A stretch of DNA of 64,000 nt, taken from UBA4582 sp965657335. Its GTDB lineage: Bacteria; Pseudomonadota; Gammaproteobacteria; Pseudomonadales; Azotimanducaceae. The notes under the pieces are model-generated. The model was given only the letters and a program-made list of their open reading frames with translations. It searched no databases and was not told the origin of the DNA. The position numbers were made by a program, and so were the translations under genes. The stretch is taken from NCBI GenBank assembly GCA_965657335.1, contig CBFHOH010000007.1:1-64000 (forward strand), in the 5' to 3' direction. Within the stretch, counting starts at the first letter, position 1; every line of letters begins with the position of its first letter. Below, piece by piece: positions 50,946 through 59,392 of this stretch.

Positions 50946-52535
50946 TTGTCGGAAGTACAGTCAACAAATGAGATCACGAATCGTCGTACTTTTGCGATTA
51001 TCTCGCATCCTGATGCGGGTAAGACGACTATTACAGAGAAGCTGCTATTGCTGGGTCGAGCTATTCAAATGGCTGGGACCGTTAAATCAAAGAAATCAGA
51101 TCGTTATGCCACCTCTGATTGGATGGAAATGGAAAAGGAGCGGGGCATTTCTGTCACAACCTCTGTGATGCAATTCCCATACAAAGGTAAAGTCGTGAAC
51201 CTGCTGGATACACCGGGTCACGAGGACTTTTCTGAAGATACCTATCGGACGTTGACTGCGGTTGATTCTGTATTGATGGTGATTGATTGCGCAAAGGGTG
51301 TTGAGGATAGAACCGTAAAATTGATGGATGTGTGCCGTCTGCGCGACACGCCGATTGTGAGTTTTATCAATAAAATGGACCGGGAGGTCCGAGACCCCAT
51401 TGAGGTGTTAGATGAGATAGAAGAGGTGCTGAATATCGGCTGCGCACCGATAACTTGGCCTATCGGTATGGGGCAAAATTTCAAAGGTGTCTATCATCTC
51501 TACGACGATGAAGTTCATTTGTACAGTGCGGGTAACAGCGAAACCCTGTTTGAGACCGAAATTATTAAAGGCATAGAAAGCCCGGAAGCCGCCGCGGCCT
51601 TAGGCGACATGATTGAAGACCTGAAAGATGAAATCGAATTGGTTCGTGGCGCTAGCCATACATTTAATCGAGATGATTTTCTTTCTGGGAAGTTAACGCC
51701 GGTCTATTTTGGTACCGCGTTGAGAAATTTTGGTGTGCAGCAGATGCTAGAAGGTTTTGTTGAGTTTGCGCCATCTCCTCTGGCGCGAGATTCTAGTGCT
51801 GGCATGGTAGATCCCAGTGGCGGTAAGTTTTCCGGATTTGTATTTAAGATTCAAGCCAACATGGACCCGAAACATAGGGATAGAATTGCCTTTATGCGAG
51901 TCTGCTCTGGCAAGTACGAACAGGGCATGAAAATGAAACATGTTCGACTCGGTAAAGATGTTAGGGTGAGTGACGCCGTGACATTTCTCGCCGGTGAACG
52001 CTCTCAGGCGGAAACAGCCTGGTCTGGCGACATTATCGGTTTGCATAATCATGGCACAATTCAGATCGGAGACACCTTCACAGGAGGTACGGATTTCAGG
52101 TTTATGGGCATCCCTCATTTTGCACCTGAGCTGTTCCGTAGAGTGCGATTACGCGACCCGCTAAAAAGCAAACAGTTGCGGCAGGGATTGACGCAGTTAT
52201 CAGAAGAAGGCGCAACACAGCTTTTTATGCCCATGGCGAACAATGATCTGATTCTTGGCGCAGTGGGTGTGCTGCAATTTGACGTTGTTGTTTATCGCTT
52301 GAAAGATGAGTACAAGGTAGATTGCAGTTATGAGGCTGTAAACGTCAACACCGCTCGCTGGATCGAGTGCGATGATGTGAAAATGCTGGAAGAGTTCAAG
52401 CGCAAGGCGGCCGCGAATCTCTCTGTTGATGGCGGGGGGCACCTAACATATCTTGCGCCAACGCGAGTCAATTTAAGTCTCACCGAAGAGCGATGGCCAG
52501 ACATAACATTCCGTGCGACGCGAGAAGTTAGTTAA
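50946..52535 (+). CDS. prfC: peptide chain release factor 3
   Basis: A 529-residue translational GTPase that recycles RF1 and RF2 after termination. SHPDAGKTT is the P-loop, DWMEMEKERGISVTTSVMQF the switch region, DTPGHEDF the G3 and INKMDRE the G4 motif. GFVFKIQANMDPKHRDR and GVLQFDVVVYRLK are RF3-specific. It matches E. coli PrfC along its whole length. The start is TTG at 50946, with GGGAG about 8-9 bp upstream; the N-terminus from NRRTFAIISHPDAG aligns with the family. It is a single-gene unit with its own promoter. Confidence 0.97.
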   Translation: MSEVQSTNEITNRRTFAIISHPDAGKTTITEKLLLLGRAIQMAGTVKSKKSDRYATSDWMEMEKERGISVTTSVMQFPYKGKVVNLLDTPGHEDFSEDTYRTLTAVDSVLMVIDCAKGVEDRTVKLMDVCRLRDTPIVSFINKMDREVRDPIEVLDEIEEVLNIGCAPITWPIGMGQNFKGVYHLYDDEVHLYSAGNSETLFETEIIKGIESPEAAAALGDMIEDLKDEIELVRGASHTFNRDDFLSGKLTPVYFGTALRNFGVQQMLEGFVEFAPSPLARDSSAGMVDPSGGKFSGFVFKIQANMDPKHRDRIAFMRVCSGKYEQGMKMKHVRLGKDVRVSDAVTFLAGERSQAETAWSGDIIGLHNHGTIQIGDTFTGGTDFRFMGIPHFAPELFRRVRLRDPLKSKQLRQGLTQLSEEGATQLFMPMANNDLILGAVGVLQFDVVVYRLKDEYKVDCSYEAVNVNTARWIECDDVKMLEEFKRKAAANLSVDGGGHLTYLAPTRVNLSLTEERWPDITFRATREVS

Positions 52536-52636
52536 CCAGAGCCGCTAGGCATTTGTTTGTGTGTGCTCTCTTAAATCTTAAAAGGTGTGATTCACCTAAA
52601 TCTGTTAGCTCAGGGGCCGATTTGATGGCTTCAGTG

Positions 52637-54490
52637 TTATAGCATGTCATCGTAAGGGTTTGGAACTTCGAGTGAGATGCTACGCTCGAGGCCAGGTACC
52701 TTGATTTCGGTATCGCTTAATGTCAGTTCTGTCCCTTCCACGACGCCAATGCCAAAGTTGTAAATCAGGTCATTCTTACCTTGATTCATCTCGGTGTTGT
52801 ACTGAGCTGTCCGCTCCTGCACCGACTCGTTTGATTTTGCGTGCTGTGTCATCGCGGCAACGCCATGTTTTTTCTCCAACATCTTACGAGTGATGGTTGG
52901 TGATAAAATAGCGCCAGTGGCGTTGTTGCCGCCAAAACCCTTTGAATTAATAAATGTGGCATCTATCGCCGTCGGATCAATTTCACGGTGATCTAGCAAG
53001 AATTCAACTTGTGAGTCATGCACGTCCTCTGCGATTTGATCCACCGTTCGAATACCGGGAATTATTCCATCAGACCAGACACCTAGTGTCGTTGCCAGTT
53101 GATCTCCCGACGCGGTCGCCAATGAGTGTCCTAGATAAGCTTTAATTGCCGCAATTGGCCATTTGTTGATGCCGAAAGTTTTTGCCAGTTCGTTAAATAT
53201 ATGCGACTCGGTTACCCTGTTGGCGGGTGTGCCGGTGCCGTGGGCCTGCATGTAGGTGCGGTTGCGGACCGCCTCTTCGCCCAGCATTGATCGAATTACG
53301 CCGAGCGCTTTGCCGACGGTGACGTAGTTGCCGATGCCTGGACCCGGGATGGATTTTTTGAATCCATCCGCGTTGATGAACACGTCCGCAATTGAACCGT
53401 AAATATTGGCGCCAAGCTCTAAAGCTAACTCGTCATCCATCAAAATGACAAATTGTGCAGCCTCGGACAAAGTGAACCCGCAGTTTTCGCCAAATGGGCG
53501 ACAAGCGCGAGTGTGGTCTGTGGGGCCTTGCGTCCCGTCTATTTTGTTGAGCGCCTCATCTTCGGCGAGTGCGCCCATTGTTCTATAACCCTCCATCACC
53601 TCGGGTGTCAGCGGTGCTTCACTGGCGCCGACCATGACTGCTCGAAACTTACCTGATCGAATATCCTGAATACCTTGCCTCAGGTTGTAAAGAAAGGTGG
53701 CGCAAGCGCCAACATTTGCGCCGGTTGTGCCAACACTGCCGAGCACGTAGGCGTTGACAAAATCGGCTGTCATCTCCGCCAAGCTCAGGGCGCAGTTTTT
53801 GGAACTGACTCTTTTGCCCAGCAAGCTGGACTGCAACATGCCGCCGGCACCATTTGTGTCCAATTGTCCCATTGCGCTGCTTGCGTAAACCGATATTTGG
53901 TCTGCGGGCAGTCTGTTTCTGACCTCGTCCCAGGCGAAACCTAGAGAATTAATAGCATCGGACGCAGCGTAAACGGTGAGTTGCAGCCCGCGAGGGTGGT
54001 TACGGGACTGATACAGACTACCTGGGTCAAAGCCTGATGGTAACTGCCCACCTGAATTGACTCTTGAGATTCTGGTATCCGGTAAAAGCACATCAAAACC
54101 AGCTTCTGCGGTCACGGAGACTGTGCCGCTATCAATGTCAGCTATTTCCCAGGTTGGTGGCACATTCGCGGGGAGTTGATTGCGACGCAGTTGAAAAGAA
54201 ATGGGTTGCGACGTCGCGCCAAGTTTGGCGCTTTTGTTGACCCGGATCGCTGAAGGATCAAACAGGTTGTTCTCTATTTTGCGGACGAGCGTGTGACTTA
54301 GAATTTGCTGTTTGATGTCATCTGTTAAATCGCCACCAATTTGCATAAGCGGTGCAAGTGACTGAAAGGTTTGCTCAATTTGGCCGGTCCCGAGCTTATC
54401 GATGACCATACGGCGATAGGCATTATGCCCGGAACTTCGTCCGGCGGGGTTTATGCCGCCAAAACCGACAATTACTGGGAGGCGTGACAA
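52637..54490 (-). CDS. fabY: beta-ketoacyl-ACP synthase FabY
   Basis: A 617-residue condensing enzyme. It has the start MSRLPVIVGFGGINPAGRSS and overall size of Pseudomonas FabY (about 630 residues), which begins fatty-acid synthesis from acetyl-CoA and malonyl-ACP in place of FabH. The Cys-His-His triad is present: GACATFLYN (C263), AHGTGTPA (H417) and YLGHSLATASG (H455). About 200 extra N-terminal residues separate it from FabF-type enzymes, and a helical tail follows. It lies with thiolase, desaturase, MaoC and carboxylase genes, but on the opposite strand from the last. Confidence 0.9.
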   Translation of the reverse strand: MSRLPVIVGFGGINPAGRSSGHNAYRRMVIDKLGTGQIEQTFQSLAPLMQIGGDLTDDIKQQILSHTLVRKIENNLFDPSAIRVNKSAKLGATSQPISFQLRRNQLPANVPPTWEIADIDSGTVSVTAEAGFDVLLPDTRISRVNSGGQLPSGFDPGSLYQSRNHPRGLQLTVYAASDAINSLGFAWDEVRNRLPADQISVYASSAMGQLDTNGAGGMLQSSLLGKRVSSKNCALSLAEMTADFVNAYVLGSVGTTGANVGACATFLYNLRQGIQDIRSGKFRAVMVGASEAPLTPEVMEGYRTMGALAEDEALNKIDGTQGPTDHTRACRPFGENCGFTLSEAAQFVILMDDELALELGANIYGSIADVFINADGFKKSIPGPGIGNYVTVGKALGVIRSMLGEEAVRNRTYMQAHGTGTPANRVTESHIFNELAKTFGINKWPIAAIKAYLGHSLATASGDQLATTLGVWSDGIIPGIRTVDQIAEDVHDSQVEFLLDHREIDPTAIDATFINSKGFGGNNATGAILSPTITRKMLEKKHGVAAMTQHAKSNESVQERTAQYNTEMNQGKNDLIYNFGIGVVEGTELTLSDTEIKVPGLERSISLEVPNPYDDML

Positions 54491-54628
54491 AGAGGGTAAG
54501 CTCCTAAAAAAGAGAAACGGTTAAAGGGCCATTGTACGATTTTGAAGTTGCTAAAATCCACACAAGCAAGCTCCGAATCGATAAACAGCCCAAGTTCAGG
54601 CCTGTTGTTGCCGTTATTGAGCGGATCG

Positions 54629-55804
54629 TTAGACCAGCTCGATTGCGACTGCAGTTGCTTCACCACCACCGATGCAAAGTGCGGCAACACCTTTGGTGCC
54701 CCCTGTCTGCTTGAGTGCATGCATCAAGGTCACGATGATACGAGAACCCGTGGAGCCAACAGGGTGTCCCTGTGCACAAGCGCCGCCATAGATGTTGACT
54801 TTTTCAGGGTCAAGATCGAGGTCTTTGATCGCAGCCATGGTGACCATTGCAAACGCTTCGTTAATCTCGAACAGATCAACGTCATCTTTTTTCCAACCGG
54901 TTTTTTCAAAAAGTTTTTCAATCGCACCTACGGGGGCGATAGTGAACTCAGATGGGTGTCTTGAATTTGTTGTGTGTGCAACTATTTTAGCGAAAGGCGT
55001 AAGGTTTCGTGCCTTCACTGCATTTTCACTGGCAAGAACAAGTGCCGATGCGCCGTCTGAAATACTGCTGGAATTCGCAGCGGTGACTGTGCCATCTGCG
55101 CTGAAAGCAGGTTTTAGAGACGGGATTTTTTCTAGATTTGCGTTGCCAGGCTGTTCATCGATGGTCACGGTTGTCTCGCCTTTGCGGGACTTAATGGTAA
55201 CGGGAACGGTCTCGGCCTCAAGTAGGCCATCTTCGATGGCTTTCTGTGCCCGGGTAAGAGATTGGATCGCAAAAGCATCCATGTCGTCCCGCGTCATTTG
55301 ATACTTGTCTGCCATTTCCTGAGCGAAGGAACCCATGAGTCTGCCTGTTTTTGCATCCTCAAGGCCGTCGGTAAACATTGAGTCCTGAATTTCCTGGTGC
55401 CCCATTCTCAACCCCGCGCGAGCTTTCGGCAAAAGATAAGGCGCATTGCTCATGCTCTCCATGCCGCCTGAAACCATGATTTCGTTAGTGCCCGCCTTAA
55501 TCAGGTCGTGGGCAAGCATTGTTGCTTTCATGCCAGAACCGCAAAGCTTGTTTATTGTCGTCGCACCTGATTCAACAGGAATGCCTGCTTCGATCGCTGC
55601 CTGCCTTGCTGGTCCCTGGCGCAATCCCGATGGTAAAACGCAGCCAATAATTATTTCCTCAATGTCACCCCCCTCGAGGTTGGCCCTGGACACAGCTTCT
55701 TTTATTGCTGCTGCACCAAGATCTACTGCGCCGAGGTCTGACAGGCTACCCTGAAAGCCGCCCATAGGTGTTCGTGCGCCACCCGCGATATATACATCAT
55801 TCAT
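54629..55804 (-). CDS. acetyl-CoA C-acyltransferase (thiolase)
   Basis: A 391-residue thiolase. INKLCGSGMKATMLA contains the acyl-accepting Cys. NEAFAMV, CAQGHPVGSTGSRIIVT and CIGGGEATAVAIE provide the Asn-His, His and second catalytic Cys. Length and motifs fit biosynthetic acetoacetyl-CoA thiolases and short-chain degradative ones equally. The ATG at 55804 is chosen over a longer frame to 55840 because family members begin MxxVYIAGGARTP. It lies 138 bp upstream of fabY on the same strand. Confidence 0.93.
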   Translation of the reverse strand: MNDVYIAGGARTPMGGFQGSLSDLGAVDLGAAAIKEAVSRANLEGGDIEEIIIGCVLPSGLRQGPARQAAIEAGIPVESGATTINKLCGSGMKATMLAHDLIKAGTNEIMVSGGMESMSNAPYLLPKARAGLRMGHQEIQDSMFTDGLEDAKTGRLMGSFAQEMADKYQMTRDDMDAFAIQSLTRAQKAIEDGLLEAETVPVTIKSRKGETTVTIDEQPGNANLEKIPSLKPAFSADGTVTAANSSSISDGASALVLASENAVKARNLTPFAKIVAHTTNSRHPSEFTIAPVGAIEKLFEKTGWKKDDVDLFEINEAFAMVTMAAIKDLDLDPEKVNIYGGACAQGHPVGSTGSRIIVTLMHALKQTGGTKGVAALCIGGGEATAVAIELV

Positions 55805-55885
55805 TGGATCGTCTCTTTTAAGTGTATTGCTAGCCAGCATAATCTATGCAGGCTGTGATTTTTTGCTGGCGCGGCGAAACGCTCG

Positions 55886-57058
55886 TTAGGCAAATTGCTG
55901 CGTGAGCATTTTCCACTGCTGGCGCTGAAAATCCAGTGCGCTCTCTAGCTCCCGTAGTTTTTGTCGGGTCTCGGTCTCTTCCCATTTTTTTAGGATCGAA
56001 TCTTTCTTAAGTTCTACCCAGTGTTGGCGACAGTTAGACCACTCGTTTAGTGCTTCGACCAGCTGATCATATTCGGTTTCCAAGATTTCGAGCCAAAGCT
56101 GGGTGTTTTTTGCCTTGAACTGGCTAATTTTTTCTCGAGCGACCTGCAGCTGCATTCGTGCCATATTTTGCTCAATAATTTCTGGGGCGATGCGTTTTAA
56201 ATCAGAGGCTAATGAGCACCAAGACAAAGCTTTGATAAGCCATTTGGTGGGATCATACTGATACCAAAAAATACCGTTCCGATAGTCCCACTGAAAGGTG
56301 TGATGGAAATTGTGATAGCCCTCTCCGTAGGTGAAGAAAGCGATGATCGGGTTGTCTTTTGAGCTGTTAGCGTCAGAGTAGGGCTGTCGGCCCCAAAAAT
56401 GTGCGAGAGAATTTATGAAAAAAGTGGTGTGGTGACTCAAAACCAGCCGCAAAAAGCCCAGCAGCAATAGGCCGCCAATCGCGTCTCCCAGCAGAGCGCC
56501 AACCAATGTTGTAAGGAGGAAGTTACTGGCAAGCGCGAGCGCAACGTAGTGTTTATCTTGCCAGACGGCAATGGGGTCCTGGTCTAGGTCCTTGACGTTG
56601 CTAAAATCTTTTTCGGTTGCCTGGTAGTCTCTGAGCATCCAGCCCATGTGAGAATACCAAAACCCGCGTTGTGCCGAATAAGGGTCTTTATCAACATGGT
56701 CTGTAAATCGGTGATGGTGTCTGTGATCTGCGCACCAGATGCGAATCGAGTTTTGAACAGAAAGCGCGCCGCCAATCGCGAATATGACCCGAATCACCGG
56801 GTGGGCCTTGTAGGTTTTGTGAGACCAAAGCCTGTGATAGCCGGCGGTAATTGAGAGCCCGTTCCAGAACATAAATATTGCAAAAGCGACCCACATACCG
56901 GCTGAATATCCGGAGGTGAATCCGTACCAGGGAACCAGTGTTAACGCGACGAGCGTTGTACCTAAAAATATGACAACAACGTCCAGACGCAGGGCAGGCT
57001 TTACCCTCTCTGCATTATTTGGAGGTGAAATTGCGCGTTTGTTCTCTTGATTGGACAT
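55886..57058 (-). CDS. acyl-lipid/acyl-CoA delta-9-type fatty-acid desaturase
   Basis: A 390-residue integral membrane di-iron enzyme that puts a cis double bond in an acyl chain. The three His boxes are present: HRLWSH, HRHHHRFTDH and GYHNFHHTFQWDYRNG. Four membrane segments surround them. FYWYQYDPTKWLIKALSW is the usual C-terminal core. A helical, charged extension of about 100 residues (from IAPEIIEQNM on) has coiled-coil character and may mediate partner contacts. It is divergent from the MaoC gene; both promoters are in 57059-57201. Confidence 0.9.
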   Translation of the reverse strand: MSNQENKRAISPPNNAERVKPALRLDVVVIFLGTTLVALTLVPWYGFTSGYSAGMWVAFAIFMFWNGLSITAGYHRLWSHKTYKAHPVIRVIFAIGGALSVQNSIRIWCADHRHHHRFTDHVDKDPYSAQRGFWYSHMGWMLRDYQATEKDFSNVKDLDQDPIAVWQDKHYVALALASNFLLTTLVGALLGDAIGGLLLLGFLRLVLSHHTTFFINSLAHFWGRQPYSDANSSKDNPIIAFFTYGEGYHNFHHTFQWDYRNGIFWYQYDPTKWLIKALSWCSLASDLKRIAPEIIEQNMARMQLQVAREKISQFKAKNTQLWLEILETEYDQLVEALNEWSNCRQHWVELKKDSILKKWEETETRQKLRELESALDFQRQQWKMLTQQFA

Positions 57059-57201
57059 TTCGTTTATTTCCTGGCCGGTGAGGCCTGTTTATCAACGTAC
57101 ATGGGCATCCTATTTTAGCGCCGAAAGGAAATCAATCTTCCAGAACAAAGCCCCTGTGATATGCTCTGCAGCTTCTTAGCAGAGTCCATATTGGAGGACC
57201 G

Positions 57202-57684
57202 ATGAGTTCAAAAGCGGAAGCAGCATTAGCGGTGTTTAAGTCCTATGAAGGGGAAGAAGAAGGCGTAGGTGAATGGTTGACGGTTGATCAGGACCGCATA
57301 AACACCTTCGCAGATGCCACCCTTGACCATCAGTTCATTCACATAGACCCTGAAAAGTCTGCTGAGCTTTCACCCTACAAAGTCACGATTGCGCATGGTT
57401 TTTTAACGCTCTCGTTAATTGTTCATCTCGGCGGCAGTATTGCGCCACTGAAGCCCGAGGCACTCGATGGTGTTTATATGGGTGTCAACTACGGGCTTGA
57501 TAAAGTTCGTTTTCCTGCCCCGGTACCTGTAGATTCCCGGATTCGCGCCAGGCACCGTCTCGTATCGGCAGAGTTGAAAAACCCCGGTACGATTCAGTTG
57601 AAGAGAGAGGTGATTGTCGAAATTGAAGGCGGCGAGAAGCCTGTATGTATTGCTGAGTCACTTGTTCGGTTGATGTACGGTTGA
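57202..57684 (+). CDS. MaoC-family (R)-specific enoyl hydratase-like protein
   Basis: A 160-residue hotdog-fold protein. FADATLDHQFIHIDPEKSA holds the catalytic Asp and His of the MaoC/PhaJ hydratase-2 motif, and VTIAHGFLTLSLI the following segment. YGLDKVRFPAPVPVDSRIRAR is the second half of the signature. It would hydrate trans-2-enoyl-CoA or ACP to the (R)-3-hydroxy form. TTGGAGGA precedes the ATG. It lies 42 bp upstream of the fumarase gene on the same strand. Confidence 0.9.
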   Translation: MSSKAEAALAVFKSYEGEEEGVGEWLTVDQDRINTFADATLDHQFIHIDPEKSAELSPYKVTIAHGFLTLSLIVHLGGSIAPLKPEALDGVYMGVNYGLDKVRFPAPVPVDSRIRARHRLVSAELKNPGTIQLKREVIVEIEGGEKPVCIAESLVRLMYG

Positions 57685-57726
57685 TATGCGCAGGTAGGCA
57701 GACGATAGAAGGACAAGGAGAACCCA

Positions 57727-59250
57727 ATGACTGTTATCACTAAAGAAGATCTTATTCTGAGTATCCAAGATGCTCTGCAATATATTTCCTATTATCACCC
57801 TGCGGACTTTATTAAATCGGTTAATGAAGCCTATGAGCGCGAAGAATCCAAGGCCGCAAAAGACGCCATGGCGCAAATTCTGATCAATTCAAGAATGTGT
57901 GCTGAGGGTCAGCGACCGTTGTGCCAGGATACTGGGATCGTAAACGTTTTTATCTCCGTTGGTATGAATGTTCGCTTTGAAACTGACCAGTCGCTGGAGG
58001 ATATGATCAACGAAGGGGTGAGGCGAGCCTATTTACTCCCGGATAACGTGCTTCGGGCCTCTGTACTTGCTGACCCCGCGGGCAAAAGAACTAATACGAA
58101 AGACAATACGCCAGCGGTCATTCATACAGAACTTGTGCCGGGCGACAAAGTTGAAGTGCATGTAGCAGCTAAGGGAGGAGGCTCTGAAGCGAAATCCAAG
58201 CTGGCGATGCTCAACCCAGCAGATAGTATTGTTGATTGGGTACTGAATACAGTGCCAACCATGGGGGCCGGTTGGTGTCCGCCCGGCATGCTTGGTATTG
58301 GCATCGGAGGCACAGCTGAAAAGGCAATGCTGCTGGCCAAGCGCTCGCTCATGGACGCTATCGACATACATGAACTGCAGGCAAGGGGGCCATCGTCAAG
58401 GATAGAAGAGCTTAGACTTGAGTTGTTTGAAAAGGTTAACGGTTTGGGAATCGGCGCGCAGGGACTGGGCGGCCTGACGACTGTGCTTGATGTCAAGATC
58501 ATGGATTATCCAACCCATGCCGCAAATTTACCTGTCGCAATGATTCCAAATTGTGCAGCCACGAGGCATACACATTTTGTACTTGACGGAACGGGTCCTG
58601 CTGATCTCAAGGCGCCTAAACTGGAAGACTGGCCTGAAATCACGTGGGAGGTTGGGGCCGGCACCCGAAGGGTTAATCTTGACACCGTGACAGAGTCAGA
58701 TGTGATGGATTGGCAACCCGGTGAAACGATTTTACTGTCTGGCAAGATGTTAACCGGACGTGATGCTGCGCATAAGCGAATCCGTGATCTGTATGCGGAA
58801 GGTAAAGGACTGCCAGAAGGTGTAGACCTTAAAGGCAAGTTCATTTACTACGTTGGTCCGGTTGATCCGGTACGGGAAGAGGTTGTAGGTCCGGCAGGGC
58901 CTACCACAGCGACTCGAATGGATGGTTTCACGGAAATGATGCTCGAAAAGACAGGTTTGCTTGGCATGGTCGGCAAAGCCGAGCGCGGTCCAGCAGCGAT
59001 CGACGCTATTCGCGATCACAAGGCGGTATATTTGATGGCGGTAGGCGGTGCGGCGTACCTTGTTTCAAAGGCTATCCGTAAGTCTAGGGTGGTCGCTTTT
59101 GAGGAGTTGGGGATGGAAGCGATTCATGAATTTGAGGTCGAAGATATGCCCGTGACCGTCGCAGTAGATTCTCGGGGCGAATCGGTGCATGTTTCTGGTC
59201 CTAAAGAATGGCGCTCAAAGATAGGGCTTATTCCAGCTGTTCAGGATTAG
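57727..59250 (+). CDS. class I (iron-sulfur) fumarate hydratase
   Basis: A 507-residue enzyme of the TCA cycle that interconverts fumarate and malate. The three cysteines that bind the 4Fe-4S cluster are present: CQDTG (C66), WCPPGM (C184) and NCAATRH (C276). GIGIGGTAEKAML and GPAGPTTATRMDGF are further class I motifs. Length matches E. coli FumA/FumB. AAGGAG lies 6-9 bp before the ATG. It follows the MaoC gene and precedes the giant carboxylase on the same strand by 142 bp. The A/B subtype cannot be told. Confidence 0.94.
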   Translation: MTVITKEDLILSIQDALQYISYYHPADFIKSVNEAYEREESKAAKDAMAQILINSRMCAEGQRPLCQDTGIVNVFISVGMNVRFETDQSLEDMINEGVRRAYLLPDNVLRASVLADPAGKRTNTKDNTPAVIHTELVPGDKVEVHVAAKGGGSEAKSKLAMLNPADSIVDWVLNTVPTMGAGWCPPGMLGIGIGGTAEKAMLLAKRSLMDAIDIHELQARGPSSRIEELRLELFEKVNGLGIGAQGLGGLTTVLDVKIMDYPTHAANLPVAMIPNCAATRHTHFVLDGTGPADLKAPKLEDWPEITWEVGAGTRRVNLDTVTESDVMDWQPGETILLSGKMLTGRDAAHKRIRDLYAEGKGLPEGVDLKGKFIYYVGPVDPVREEVVGPAGPTTATRMDGFTEMMLEKTGLLGMVGKAERGPAAIDAIRDHKAVYLMAVGGAAYLVSKAIRKSRVVAFEELGMEAIHEFEVEDMPVTVAVDSRGESVHVSGPKEWRSKIGLIPAVQD

Positions 59251-59392
59251 TTGTTTATAATCAAATGCTTATGTGGGTTGCGTGGTTTTATACTGATTGA
59301 AAGCTGGCGCGCATTAGAGTAAATTACGCGCTTGAAATGGCACGACCCACGATTGCTAGTCATCAAGCAACATTAATTGGAATATAAATAGT

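Noticed and set aside
59251..59392. Inverted GCGCG/CGCGC arms before the giant carboxylase as a riboswitch
   Set aside because: Arms are short and imperfect, and no known riboswitch core can be matched.
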